A stretch of 64,000 nt of DNA from Bimastos eiseni (taxonomy: Eukaryota; Annelida; Clitellata; Crassiclitellata; Lumbricidae): the NCBI GenBank assembly GCA_959347315.1, contig OY365806.1:37418505-37482504 (forward strand), in the 5' to 3' direction. Under the pieces are notes generated by a model, which was not told the DNA's origin, searched no databases, and saw only the letters and a list, made by a program, of their open reading frames with translations. Each line of letters starts with the position of its first letter. The first letter of the stretch is position 1. Shown piece by piece: positions 28,201-38,089 of this stretch. Position numbers and translations under genes: made by a program.

Positions 28201-31200
28201 CCACCCACCAACACCCCAACCGCGCACCAACACCACCACCATCACAAATATGAAGCAAATTGAATCTAAAGACATTCTTTAAAGGCGAGGTATCCAACGA
28301 TGTTGGTGGGCAGGAGGCATGTGATGAGTAGACAACCTTCTTAAAGGCAATAGGTAACAAGTCATCCTATTCCTAGGTGGAACCTACACTAAACACACAA
28401 AGGCACATACACAGCGATCACATACACAGAGTCGCAGAGACGCATAAAAATGAAGCAAAAACAATTACAATTCCAAGCACTTTCCATCTGATCCTTTTGT
28501 GAACAAAAAACATAAAACAAACAGAAAAACAGGGACTGACAAACTGAAACCTAGGCCTACACACAATCATAAATCATAAATTCTCCCAATGAATGAATGA
28601 ATTACGCAAATACAGACAAACGCACTCTAGCAAACGCACAGCCAAGCGTCCCTGTATTTTCATGCGAGGCCAGCAGCAGGCGTGAGAACGGACCAAGGGC
28701 TAATGTAGGGGAACGGACGGTGTCAGCGCCAGGGCATCTCTAGGACAGGGCAGCAGCAGACGATCCGCCGGTGGTCAATTGCACCACCAGCAGCAGCATC
28801 CATCGCCTCAGCCGAGTGAGGAGGCGAACTAGAGACGCTAAACTAATGGAAAATCCATAACTCCAGATTAGAACGACTGAGCTGGTGATGCGAGCGGCGA
28901 CGGCGGCGGCGGCGCAACCGGTGGTTGTGGTCGTCATTGATGGTGTCTTTCAGCCGGATGAACGAAGCAGCGACGGATGGACATCCATGGACAACAGATG
29001 GATGGATGGATGGATGGATGGATGGATGACCAACTGTTGCCGCCGACCATATCAACAGCATTGACAGTAGCAAAGCAATGCACGTCAGGTACGGCTATTC
29101 AACCACCTATCATACACTTTATCATACACAAAAACACACACATACAAATAACGCGCGCACACACACACACATACACGCACATATACAGGTACACCTACGT
29201 TTTATTTATAAGTAGGGCAGCATTTTTACATGTACAGGTGCAGGTTATATAATTATTCATTATATATATATAATATATAACATATAATTATTAATTATAT
29301 GTAGATACACACACATGAATGGTTTTATATACATTAAGTAAGCACTAGGGTAATGTTCAGTTGAATAAATAAATTATATATATTATATCTATTTCAAATA
29401 GATGACACTCATTTCTAAAGATTGTGATGTGGGCATCCTCTTAAAAGCCGGAGAAACCTTACAAGCCATTGAGTTTATTCAAAGATAACTTTATAAGAAT
29501 AAAAGAACAAATTTGACGAAGCATAGATCAATAAATAGACAATACATAGACAGCTTAAACATTATAGTTTTAGATAAGTTTTAAAATATATTTTAATATA
29601 CGCCAGGTAAGTGGATCTACCATTTAATTAATTTCTTCATTTATTTATTCACTCAACCAATCAACAATTAACCCATTTCACAATATCTGTCAGCTTCAAT
29701 GGCACCAGAGAAATGCCCAGGTACAAAGATACATACGTACCTTTATACATGCATACAAACATACATACATAAATACATACATTCGAAAATCATATATTGT
29801 AAATGAAAAAATATATGCTTCACTGTTAAATATATATATAATGACTCACGCTTTTCTCGTTGCTATTGGCAGCCATGGTGATTGCGATAGAAGGCATGGA
29901 GGATGAAGCGGCTGAACTCCATGACCCTCGACCCCCATCGACCCCTCCTTCACATTCGCGATCTTGACTGGTGGCCGTGAGGTGATGGTCAGCGGGGGTC
30001 AGCTCCGTCGAGCGCTGGCCTTCACGGTCCACTCTTCCTGTGACATTCAGAACAGATTCTAAACTGAGGAAGAGAATCAATCGTCAACTAATCGCAAGAG
30101 ACACACGCCGCATCCAATGAATGGCAGATGATACTGATGCCAGGTCCTGTCAATCCATGTGGATCGTTGGGATCTAGGTCCATCCCAGAACAGGGCTGAC
30201 TTTTCTTTTACATGAGCACTCTAACCCACTTATGTACAGTTTTTTTTTTACTTTAAATAACTCTGCTTCACTTTGGATGGCACAGGCAGCTCATTATCAA
30301 GTATTAGGGCAGTAATTATTTTCTAGATAATTATAGGCATTATTTGAGTACACGTCTCAAATCTGTCATGCAGTACTCTAGGTCTACTCCTACCTAACCC
30401 TGCTCATCCCTACCATGCCTACTACACCACTTTTCACTATCCTATGCAGTTGAAAGATACATAGAGCTAAACAGAATGAAAACGATCTCATTTGCCCAAA
30501 ATCGTTTAGCAAGAAGAATTTAATAAAATAAACATTGAATAAATATAAAAACCGCACAATTCATAATGTTAAAAAAAAGATTTAGTCACACTACACATGA
30601 CAAACAAATAAACATTCTGACCAGTGTTTATTCAGAGCATGAAAAAGTGAGGTGTCCCATACAGAATGTGGGGGTAAAGATCTTCAAGTGCGGGTACAGG
30701 TGCCCTTTGTACCGCACTTCACTGACCTTAAAATAATTATGCTTATGAGAAGATGATGAAGCAGCATGAGAAGATGCTAAAGCATGAGAAGATGCTAAAG
30801 CATGAGAAGATGCTAAAGCATGAGAAGATGCTAAAGCATGAGAAGATGCTAAAGCATGAGAAGATGCTAAAGCATGAGAAGATGCTAAAGCATGAGAAGA
30901 TGCTAAAGCATGAGAAGATGCTAAAGCATGAGAAGATGCTAAAGCATGAGAAGATGCTAAAGCATGAGAAGCAGATAAAAAGAAACCAAGATCGATGAAG
31001 TGGAGAGGATGCAGAGGAACAGAGGAGAGGAGGTAGAGGGACAGAGGAGAGGCGGCAGAGGGACAGAGGAGAGGAGGTAGAGGGACAGAGGAGAGAAGGC
31101 AGAGGGACAGAGTAGAGGATGCAGATGGATGCAGAGGGAAGAGGCAGAAGATGCAGAGGGACAGAGGAGATTACGCACAGGGACAGAGGAGAGGAGGCAG

Positions 31201-34200
31201 AGGGACAGAGGAGAGGAGAGGAGGCAGATGAAATGAGGCAGAGGGACAGAGGAGATTACGCACAGGGACAGAGGAGAGGAGGCAGAGGGACAGAGGAGAG
31301 GAGAGGAGGCAGATGAAATGAGGCAGAGGGACAGAGGAGATTACGCACAGGGACAGAGGAGAGAAGAGGAAGCACAGGGACAGAGGAGAGGAGGCAGAGG
31401 GACAGAGGAGAGGAGAGGAGGCAAATGAAATGAGGCAGAGGGACAGAGGAGAAGATGCAGAGGGACAGAGGAGATTACACACAGGGACAGAGGAGAGAAG
31501 AGGAAGCACAGGGACAGAGGAGAGGAGGCAGAGGGACAGAGGAGAGGAGGCAGATGAAATGAGGCAGAGGGACAGAGGAGATTACGCACAGGGACAGAGG
31601 AGAGAAGAGGAAGCACAAGGACAGAGGAGAGGAGGCAGAGGGACAGAGGAGAGGAGAGGAGGCAGATGAAATGAGGCAGAGGGACAGAGGAGAAGATGCA
31701 GAGGGACAGAGGAGATTACACACAGGGACAGAGGAGAGAAGAGGAAGCACAGGGACAGAGGAGAGGAGGCAGATGAAATGAGGCAGAGGGACAGAGGAGA
31801 TTACGCACAGGGACAGAGGAGAGAAGAGGAAGCACAAGGACAGAGGAGAGGAGGCAGAGGGACAGAGGAGAGGAGAGGAGGCAGAGGAAATGAGGCAGAG
31901 GGACAGAGGAGAAGATGCAGAGGAACAGAGGAGAGGAGACAGAGGGACAGAGGAGAGGGTGCAGAGAGACCAGAGAAAGGAGGGTGCAGAGCAGCTGTTA
32001 CAGCGGATTTTTAGAGAAGGAGAATGAAAGAGAACCGAATGTAGACATAATAACAATTATGTATCATTACAACAGATTCTATGAAGACCCGAACGATACA
32101 CAACAGAAATAGAAATGGTTCGACGCAGACCTTCGCATTGTATTCCAAAAATGATGTAGTCTAGCAAGTGTCGCTTTTCTGAATGGCTGGCAGAGATGAA
32201 AAGAGAAAGTAGATCACACAGACTGTTGTTATCTGCCACACAACTATAATAAATCGAAATCCATTATAGACAGGCTACTAATTATAGTGGAACCGTTATT
32301 AGCCAGCAGTTCTGCCTCATCAGGTCATACCCTTTCCTCTCTACACTATTCTGTGTACCTTTCCAACCTTACCCCATCTGACCCTAGTCTTATCTTCTCT
32401 ATTATACCTTTCCTACCATGCCCCAACCTTCTGCATCCTACCTGTTCGTATCTTACCCTGCCCAACTACCCAGTGTCTTTCTCTACCCTACCCCAGTTGC
32501 CCTACAATATATGTGAACAGTTTGGATTCATTGACATCTCAGAACAAAGGATGATGGAACCACATCCGGACTGCATTAACGTCTTCGATTGCTTAATTGC
32601 TTAAGGAGATGTAGTAACCAAGCATACAGCCAGGCTCCTCTTCCCTCATGAACTGTCCCATTGATCGTATTTCTCAGTTCCTCTGTCTCATCCTCGTTCC
32701 TCTCCTGCTAAGCCTCCTCCTCTTCCTCCTCCTCTCCTATTCCTTCCACGTCTTCCTTCCACTTATATTTCTCAGCTTTGTACTCCTTGTCCAACCTCAT
32801 TTTCTCCTTCTCCACACTCATCCTCCTTCCCTCCTCCAGTTCCATTTCGGGAACTTATTATTGATTTCAACATTGGGAAGGGCACTGGTTCCACATGAAA
32901 TCAATCACTGCATGTCAGTGGCAGTGGCAATAGCAGAGGCAGTGGGCAGTTGCAGCACTTGACGGTGGCGGTCAGTGGGTGTAAGAGACAGGCAGCCTTC
33001 AAAGACCTGACCACCGAGGACACCCATGGAGACCACCAAGGCCACCCAAGGAGACCACCGAGGCCACCCATGGAGATCACCGAGGCCACCCATAGAGACC
33101 ACCGTGGCCACCCATGGAGACCACCGAGGCCACCCAAGGAGACCATCGAGGGCAGCCCATGGAGACCACCGAGGCCACCCATGGAGACCACCGAGGTCAC
33201 CCATGGAGACCAACGAGGGCAACCCATGGAAACCACCGAGGCCAACCAAGGAGATCACTGTAGCCACCCATATATACCACCAAGGCCACCCATGGAGACC
33301 ACCAAGGCCACCCATGGAGACCACCGAGGCTATCCATGGAGACCACCGAGGCCACCTAAGGAGACCACCAAGGCCAACCAAGGAGACCACCGAGACCACC
33401 CAAGGAGACCACTGAGGCCACCCATGGAGACCACTGAGGCCACCCATGGAGACCACCGAGGCCACCCATGGAGACCACTGAGGCCACCCATGGAGACCAC
33501 CGAGGCCAACCATGGAGACCACCGAGGCCACCCAAAGAGACCATCAAGGCTACCCATAGAGATCACCGAGGTCACCCATGGAGACCAACGAGGGCAACCC
33601 ATGAAAACCACCGAGGCCAACCAAGGAGATCACTGTAGCCACCCATATATACCACCAAGGCCACCCATGGAGACCAACGAGGGCAACCCATGGAGACCAC
33701 TGAGGCCACCCAAGAAGATCACCGAGGCCACCCATATAGACCACTGAGGCCACCCAAGGAGATCACTGAGGCCACCCATGGAGACCACCGAGGCCACCCA
33801 AGGAGATCACTGAGGCCACCCATGGAGACAATCGCATGTAATACATCTGTGCAGGTCATGCCATCTAGATGTCTGTGCAGAGTTCAACTATGTTGACTAA
33901 TCCTTCTGTTTGCTAGGTGGCATTGGTAAATTAAGCAGCACTGCACATAATATGCATCCTGCAGATTGACATACAGTTAAAGTCAACTCCTGTTAAACTT
34001 GTTATCACCTGTTACTATTACATCATGTAAGCATAATGTGGTTTATCAGTGGAATTGAATAAACAAATAAATAAGCAAACAAGCAATTAAATGAATAAAT
34101 GAATAAGTGATCAAATGAACAAGTGATTAAATGAATAGGTGATTAAACGAATAAGTGATTAAATAAATAAGTGATTAAATGAATAAACGAATAAGTGATT

Positions 34201-36531
34201 AAATGAATAAGTGACTAAATGAATAAACGAATAAGTGATTAAATGAATAAGTGATTAAATGAATAAGTGATTAAATGAATAAGTGACTAAATGAGGAAGT
34301 GATTAAATGAATAAGTGATTAAATGAATAAATGAATAAGTGATTAAATGAATAAGTGATTAAATGAATAAATACAAATGACTGGCAGGTATCTGTGCAAT
34401 GCCTTGTTATGCAAACATTCATGTATCATATGCACACAAAACATGTAAGCCAGCATCACAGAAATTCTCACAATACACTAATCCTCATATAACTGATCAG
34501 AACTCATTCAAATATATCTATGTACAATATAACATTATGCATATATATATTCATGGACATTACACTGGTCATTACCCAATATGTGACCTACAAATATCAC
34601 ACTAAATTAAACTTTAGAACCTAAACTGTTCAAATAGCTAGGAATAAATGAGAGACATTATACCACAAGACAATAATACTACCTTATCAAGTAGTCATCT
34701 GGAATGACTACATGCAAGTGATGGCGTAGGTTTCTATGCATTGCTAACAGGCAAGCCATGGCAGATAGATATTTATCCATGAACGTATCCATGCATAACT
34801 GAGAAACATGCTGCAGGGCTTAGCCCCATTACCATTATCCATGGATATCTCTCTGATGCACAGATAGGCACGCTATGTCATATCCAAGTCGTGAGGCAGA
34901 ATAGTATAGAGCCGTGCTTAGCGGAACGTAGATCTGTATATTGGGGTTGTCATTGCAGTGGGATATATGGTTAATAACAAACTGAGCCTTCAAGTAACTC
35001 CGTATGCCCCATAAATAAAAGATACAGACCTCCTCATTCTCCTCATCATTCTCCTCCTCCTCATTCTCCTCATCATTCTCCTCCTCCTCCTCCTCCTCAT
35101 TCTCCTCCTCCTCATTCTCCTCCTCCTCATTCTCCTCCTCATTCTCCTCCTCCTCATTCTCATCCTCCACCTCTGCCATCGACACGTACCAGACAAAGCA
35201 ATTACACTAAACTATGGGATCCGTTGCTCTGTCAGAATGGAGATGAGCGGCCGTTTCTTCACCATCATCGTAATCAATATTGTCTCCACAGCTCAAGAAT
35301 GCTGAAGCGAATTACAGGAGTTGATGTTCGTCATCGACTCTCAATTGCAGCAAACTCAAGGACGGGAAATGTTGGCGTTGTCAAGGCGAAATTAAGCATC
35401 AGGTCTTAAAGGACTGTCTTCCAATGGCAGATACTAAAATTCTGCTGAGTACTGATTATGTTTTAGTTTATGATTACGGTGAGTGGGCTTCAAAGTCATT
35501 CATTCATTCAGTTCATTCACACATAACCTATCAAAGTGTCCTCTCAGAGATACTCCTGGGAATTTCATATCCAATCACACAACAGTTTTGTAGGGCTCAT
35601 TAAGGTGTATGCAGGGTCAATCATCAGAAGGAAAAGCAGATTCAGCAGGAAGCCACTAGAGGTAGACAGAATGTCTAGTCAGAGTGAAGCAGACAGTTTT
35701 CATTCACACCACATCCAAAGTTGGAAGGATTGTGGATTTCCCTACAACAGCGATTCAGAATCAATAATGAGGATGTACGTAAATGGTTAAACACAGTGAC
35801 AGTTATTCACATCGCTTACTGGAGTGCCGTGACTGAGCATTTTCATCATGAACTTGAACGACAGAGCTTCCAGAGTTATGTTTATTCCTTCTGTCTTTGG
35901 CTGGTTCCATTGATCTGATGCTGTCTGCTCTCGAGTCCTTTGCTTCCACTTTCAGCATCGCCTCTCGACTCTGTGACCTTGACTGACAAGAATTGGAGCA
36001 TTCCCAGTCGACGGAAAGTCGATCTGGATTGTCAGTGTTCGTACTATCGTCGTAGTCAAACTCATTCTCGAACGCCACAAGCGAAGTCTCGTTCCCAGAG
36101 ACGAATGAAGACGAGGTGTTCGTGTGAATTGAACCGCGGCACGAGTCGCTCTGGCGGAATGCCGCAGGCGCCGATCCGCCACTGTGGCTCGAATACTGAG
36201 CCGATCCAGCATCATCTGCCGAATCCTCGCTCGAGTCAGAATCCTTGTATTTGCGACTGCTTATCTGACGGACCTGGATCGTGGACGCCCCTGACTGATC
36301 ATTCGGCTTTGTCGAAAGGCTGAAGTTTCTCAGATCAAAGAGGTCCTTCAGGATGTTCTTGTCTTCATCCCTTGAACTTGTCGAATTGGCAGCAGGTGAG
36401 TCCATTGTTCCATCGCGCCTCTCCTCGATCGTGTTGCTGCTTCCGAACTGAGGCATCGAAGCAGCCTCTGGACCCTCGCCTTTCGTTAAGACACGCTTGA
36501 CTTCATCAATGGTGGTTGCCATTGCTGATCC
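10160..36531 (-). CDS. Synaptotagmin-like protein (Slp/SYTL, bitesize-type), gene span of placed exons
   Basis: This minus-strand gene encodes a Slp-family tandem-C2 protein. Known members bind Rab27 through an N-terminal SHD and use C-terminal C2A and C2B domains to attach secretory vesicles to phospholipid membranes. The C-terminal part is secure. Six exons between 22810 and 10160 splice in phase into C2A ([43 protein letters not shown]) and C2B ([31 protein letters not shown]), with the family-typical ending [12 protein letters not shown] and GTLLLR. Upstream exons at 23473-23496, 25259-25372, 29850-30063, 35030-35172 and 35820-36531 are Ser- or Glu-rich linker, assigned from strand, open frame and splice sites. 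At least two linker exons are missing, since phases do not close between 35030 and 30063 or between 25259 and 23496. No SHD was found, so the true start may lie upstream (possibly 42.9 kb). Which SYTL paralogue it represents cannot be decided. Confidence 0.9.
10300..11208 (-). other. SYTL intron (between last two exons)
   Basis: GT-AG intron. 10381-10440 carries a LINE/SINE-type tail (GTGAGAGGCGCTTTATAAAT followed by AATAG/AATAA repeats), so at least part of the intron is transposon-derived. Nothing else was recognised. Confidence 0.7.
11209..11417 (-). CDS. SYTL exon: core of C2B domain
   Basis: The acceptor is GCTTCAG and the donor G|GTACGC. It encodes [26 protein letters not shown], then [11 protein letters not shown] and [14 protein letters not shown]. 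The Lys/Arg stretch is the polybasic strand that binds acidic phospholipids in C2B domains. The loop-3 residues read D-H-D and N-D, so the acidic Ca-binding positions of this loop are kept. 209 nt; enters completing Gly and leaves with one base, which agrees with both neighbours. Confidence 0.95.
11418..12867 (-). other. SYTL intron
   Basis: GT-AG intron within C2B. It contains a small Tc1/mariner-like MITE (12155-12365). No other element was recognised. Confidence 0.75.
12155..12365. mobile_element. Tc1/mariner-like MITE
   Basis: The ends are imperfect inverted repeats: the left reads TAGTGGTGTGCAAAGTTTGG and the right, reverse-complemented, CTGTCATGTACAAAAGTTTG. Both are flanked by TA (12153-12154 and 12366-12367), the duplication made by Tc1/mariner transposases. 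The interior is AT-rich and non-coding. 211 bp. Confidence 0.55.
12868..13058 (-). CDS. SYTL exon: C2A-C2B connector and start of C2B
   Basis: The acceptor is CGTCTTTAG and the donor GG|GTAAGA. It encodes [20 protein letters not shown], then [17 protein letters not shown] and GYSDPFCKG. This is the Slp C2B start with its first Ca-loop. In that loop the second Asp (SDPF) is present, but the position usually holding the first Asp appears to be Arg or Val. 191 nt; phase 0 in, two bases out. Confidence 0.95.
13059..15549 (-). other. SYTL intron
   Basis: GT-AG intron. Contents: TG/TCTG-rich simple sequence at 13192-13320, a GTAATGTAAC-type short repeat at about 14398-14440, GTAATG repeats at about 14600-14640, and a 22-bp tandem repeat at 15078-15190. 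No coding sequence was recognised. Confidence 0.7.
15078..15190. repeat. 22-bp minisatellite
   Basis: About five imperfect copies of a 22-bp unit containing ACACTTACCCCCTCATACAA. Intronic. Confidence 0.85.
15550..15711 (-). CDS. SYTL exon: C-terminal half of C2A
   Basis: The acceptor is GTCCTAG and the donor CGT|GTAAGA. Exactly 54 codons, phase 0 at both ends: [20 protein letters not shown], then [17 protein letters not shown], ending WHKLQDR. The Ca-loop-3 equivalent is H-N-D followed by N-D, so the first of the usual loop aspartates is His, as in several Slp C2A domains. Confidence 0.95.
15937..16026. repeat. 30-bp tandem triplicate
   Basis: Three consecutive 30-bp copies containing TTTCACCCAGGAAGGGGAG. 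A related single copy lies at about 16297-16323 in the adjacent SINE, suggesting that the unit came from SINE sequence. Confidence 0.85.
16290..16425 (-). mobile_element. tRNA-derived SINE head (second family)
   Basis: On the minus strand the order is a TGGTTAGTATATCGG A-box-like stretch, a GTTCAAATGCCC B-box-like stretch, then a CTCTCCCACCACGGGTGAAA body. This is the layout of a pol III tRNA-type SINE, differing from the SINE found at 41.2, 54.1 and 60.4 kb. Exact ends are not clear. Confidence 0.5.
16853..16955 (-). CDS. SYTL exon: middle of C2A
   Basis: The acceptor is TTTTCCTTCCAG and the donor AAG|GTTCGA. After one base that completes the Pro of SDPYVK, it encodes [19 protein letters not shown] and [12 protein letters not shown]. 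This is the polybasic beta-4 strand of C2A. 103 nt, in phase with both neighbours. Confidence 0.95.
17540..17800. repeat. Dispersed repeat, copy 1 (second copy at 44.94-45.18 kb)
   Basis: Shared words with 44,935-45,178 in the same order: GCGCAGGGCACCAG-like, AATAGTCCATGGGAGGT, GGTTTCCAGAAGGTCAGCA, GTTAAGGAGGG, and a GAAAAGGTGAG stretch. Copies are about 80% alike by eye. Probably the body of an old SINE or LINE 3' region. Confidence 0.75.
18840..18945. repeat. (GGAT)n-rich repeat
   Basis: Perfect and interrupted GGAT units in the large SYTL intron. Confidence 0.9.
20790..20819. repeat. Perfect 11-bp hairpin
   Basis: ATCCCACCATT and its exact reverse complement AATGGTGGGAT are separated by 8 bases. 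Intronic; function unknown. Confidence 0.7.
22693..22810 (-). CDS. SYTL exon: start of C2A
   Basis: The acceptor is TTTCCAG and the donor CC|GTAAGA. It encodes [20 protein letters not shown] and then [17 protein letters not shown]. The Gly-Glu-Ile start, the first C2 strand and Ca-loop 1 with both aspartates (APVD and SDP) identify C2A of the Slp family. 118 nt; two bases complete a Val with the upstream microexon, and two bases leave. Confidence 0.95.
23473..23496 (-). CDS. SYTL 24-nt microexon before C2A (probable)
   Basis: AAATCTGCAG|exon|GTAAGT on the minus strand, both good splice sites. Its 24 nt read, in phase with the C2A exon, as E-E-N-G-F-T-S-V-T-G-E-I across the junction, which resembles the GNVSVTGEI-like lead into C2A of Slp proteins. 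The G|TG split codon fits exactly. Confidence 0.7.
25050..25130. repeat. GAC/GAT then AAT microsatellite
   Basis: Imperfect GACGAT triplets grade into AAT triplets, giving false Asp/Asn-rich (plus) and Ser-rich (minus) open frames. Confidence 0.9.
25259..25372 (-). CDS. SYTL linker exon (probable)
   Basis: The acceptor is AAATTGCAG and the donor TCA|GTAAGC; 38 codons, phase 0 at both ends. It encodes [20 protein letters not shown], then [18 protein letters not shown], an acidic and Ser-rich stretch of the kind found between SHD and C2A in Slp proteins. No domain is recognised. Assignment rests on strand, splice sites and phase fit with 29850-30063. Confidence 0.65.
26215..27520. repeat. 1.3 kb ACAT/ACACAT tetranucleotide-derived satellite
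   Basis: Interspersed ACAT, ACACAT and AAAT units. The minus strand stays open for more than 400 codons (Met/Tyr/Val/Cys/Ile only) because the repeat lacks stop codons there. It is not a gene. Confidence 0.97.
28650..28990. other. GC-rich patch in the SYTL intron, unassigned
   Basis: Noticeably higher GC and CpG than the flanking AT-rich intron, with CAG and CGG triplets. Open frames exist on the minus strand, but no family or splice-consistent exon was recognised. Candidate alternative promoter or 5' exon. Confidence 0.35.
29850..30063 (-). CDS. SYTL linker exon (probable)
   Basis: The acceptor is CTTCCTCAG and the donor AGC|GTGAGT. One base plus 71 codons: it starts [16 protein letters not shown], continues through a Gly/Ser-rich stretch ([16 protein letters not shown]) and ends [11 protein letters not shown] low-complexity Ser-rich linker of this kind is expected N-terminal of C2A. 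It leaves in phase 0, matching the next exon at 25372. The upstream partner, which must leave with two bases, was not found. Confidence 0.7.
30748..30975. repeat. 18-bp minisatellite
   Basis: About 12 nearly perfect copies of an 18-bp unit, GATGCTAAAGCATGAGAA. Being a multiple of three, it gives a spurious plus-strand Lys-His-Glu-Lys-Met-Leu repeat. Confidence 0.97.
31010..31985. repeat. GGACAGAGGAGAGGA-type satellite with higher-order structure
   Basis: Purine-rich satellite of variants around GGACAGAGGAGAGGAGGCAG, interspersed in ordered fashion with GATTACGCACAGGGACAGAG and GCAGATGAAATGAGGCAGAG variants. Larger blocks therefore recur about every 100-250 bp. Strong purine/pyrimidine strand asymmetry. 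Confidence 0.95.
32640..32860. other. Pyrimidine-rich stretch
   Basis: TCCTC-rich plus strand between two minisatellites. Open frames here reflect composition. Confidence 0.5.
33000..33835. repeat. 21-bp minisatellite
   Basis: About 40 copies of a 21-bp unit, variants of GAGACCACCGAGGCCACCCA plus T. Since 21 is divisible by three and the unit has few stop triplets, frames are open for 200 or more codons on both strands. These are not proteins. Confidence 0.97.
34065..34378. repeat. 16-bp AT-rich minisatellite
   Basis: About 18 copies of GTGATTAAATGAATAA and close variants, with extra AATAAATG insertions. Confidence 0.95.
35030..35172 (-). CDS. Possible SYTL exon: poly-acidic segment from a GAG/AAT repeat
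   Basis: Acceptor GATGGCAG and donor GAG|GTCTGT on the minus strand enclose 143 nt that begin in the phase required by the exon at 35820 (one base plus two). They encode about 48 residues, nearly all Glu with Asn and Asp. Either a coding microsatellite expansion or an intronic microsatellite that looks like an exon. The downstream phase (0) does not meet the next known exon directly. Confidence 0.35.
35820..36531 (-). CDS. SYTL large Ser-rich linker exon, possible start codon
   Basis: 237 codons plus one base between acceptor GTAGTGCAG and donor TCCA|GTAAGC. It begins [15 protein letters not shown]. The Met at 36520-36522 has a favourable context (G at -3, G at +4) and could start a short isoform, or be internal. 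The protein is Ser/Asp-rich with runs such as [14 protein letters not shown] and FENEFDYDD, and has no hydrophobic segment or known domain. Coding quality is good: the plus-strand frames here are much poorer. Membership of the SYTL gene rests on strand, composition and absence of another minus-strand gene. Confidence 0.65.
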
Positions 36532-38089
36532 CTGCACTACAAGATAAATCAGGTATTGTAAGGTAATTAGAAGCCATCTATTATCAACATACATTTATTC
36601 ATTCAGACAATTTACATAGCACCTTTGTAGTTTGTACTCATATGCAGACAATTTAGATTGAAGAACATCTTAGCCCTACTGGACTTCTTCATAGGCATGA
36701 TAATATAAGTTGACTGCCTTAGTTTTGACCAGCTGTCTGCCTGCAGACAGATACCAGTCTGTTTACACTTGTTCTAGAAAATGCGCTTGTCTTACATAAG
36801 TTGCTCCAACCATGGAAATCAACTGTCTTTGCTCATCTCATATCTCATGACAGAGTCTGAACTCTTATAGACAACAATCTGACAAAAGCATTTTTAGGAA
36901 GAATACACTACTCTAACTGATTTTATATTTGTCCTATGATGCTTGTACTCTGGAGTGCGGCACTTGAACATCTAATCTAATTAAGCAGATAGCTGCTTAC
37001 TTAATTACTTATATATAATATTTTAAATTATAAATACAAAGTACGCATATACCTACATACATACAAAGTTATACATATTATATATATAAATATGTAATAT
37101 ATACATATATATATATTATATATATATATATATCAGCACTTGTTCTCTCAAGAATTTTTGGGTCAGATATGTCAATGGCCTTCTGTGTTTAATCCAATTT
37201 CTGCATCGATCGCTCGCTCCCCATTCAGCAGCCAATAAAAGTCATCAATCAATAATTTTAAAAAGTCAGTTTTCAATTTCCAATCTGAATAGGCAATGGG
37301 AATTGGCATGGCCGTCATTCGAATGGGTCTGTTAGTTGGAGGATCGATGGGTGGTGGGGGAAGGGCTAGATAGACAGGAGTGTCTGGGCGTGTGGTTATC
37401 AGTTTGACTGAGAGAGTGATTGAATGAGTTAATGCAAGCAAGTGCACCATCAAAAGCCTTCCAAAAATGCTCAGAGTTACATTGCAGCCTATGTATTTGA
37501 ACATTAGATCATCTGCAACATGAATATAAATCTAGTTCTTGCATTCATCAGAGAGAGGTTGCAGTTCATCAGTATGCTGATAACAGTCAGGACCAAGTCC
37601 TTGGCTTAGCTCTTGAGACCACCTTCTTAGAGCAGAAAATGCTTCATATGTCAGAAGCGTTTGGTGCCAGGATGGCATCAAAACACCCCAGGCTCAATTC
37701 TGGGATTTATCCAATTCAATTTGACTTGATTTCCGTGTGCTGCTTTCTAAATTTGTTATGCCCCGTTCGAGTCAATGCTTTCATAACGCCTTTAATGTGC
37801 GTGGTCTGAGTGTTACCACGAACTCACCTTTTCAGTGAATGTGAAGAGTGGCTATGTCGAACTTGTTTCCGATCTGCACGATACTTCATTTGGTAACAAC
37901 ACAGTCTGCTACTAATCGGAAGAATGCTTTCATTTGTACCAGAGTAGACGACGCTATTGCCATTTAGGCAGGCTCCACTCATTCTTGCACTAATCAGCTA
38001 TAACCTGATTTTAATTCAAGGATTGTATGGAAAACTACTAAGAGGCACTCACAACTACATTCGGTAGACTTTGCTTGGACTGTCTAATT
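36532..38089. other. Upstream intron or intergenic DNA
   Basis: AT-rich, with a (TA)n stretch near 37080-37133. Minus-strand frames at 37172-37504 show no recognisable domain. I looked for a Rab27-binding SHD helix and saw none. Confidence 0.4.

Larger units (their letters stand above)
25373..29849 (-). other. SYTL intron with long ACAT repeat and a GC-rich patch
   Basis: Contains the ACAT-type satellite (26215-27520), AAT-rich runs (about 27900-27990), CCACCA-rich sequence (about 28150-28240), a GC-rich, CpG-containing patch at about 28650-28990, GGAT repeats (29000-29030), CA repeats (about 29150-29185) and AT-rich sequence. The GC-rich patch could be an alternative promoter or exon, but no convincing frame was found. 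Confidence 0.55.
30064..35029 (-). other. SYTL intron(s) filled with minisatellites
   Basis: Five kilobases between probable exons, of which about half is tandem repeat (18-, about 22-, 21- and 16-bp units). At least one exon should lie here to satisfy phase; none was convincingly seen. Confidence 0.5.

Noticed and set aside
30753..30998. Lys-His-Glu-Lys-Met-Leu repeat protein
   Set aside because: 18-bp minisatellite without flanking coding sequence or splice-consistent extension.
32950..33747. 265-codon plus-strand frame
   Set aside because: 21-bp minisatellite; overlapping minus-strand frames are equally open.
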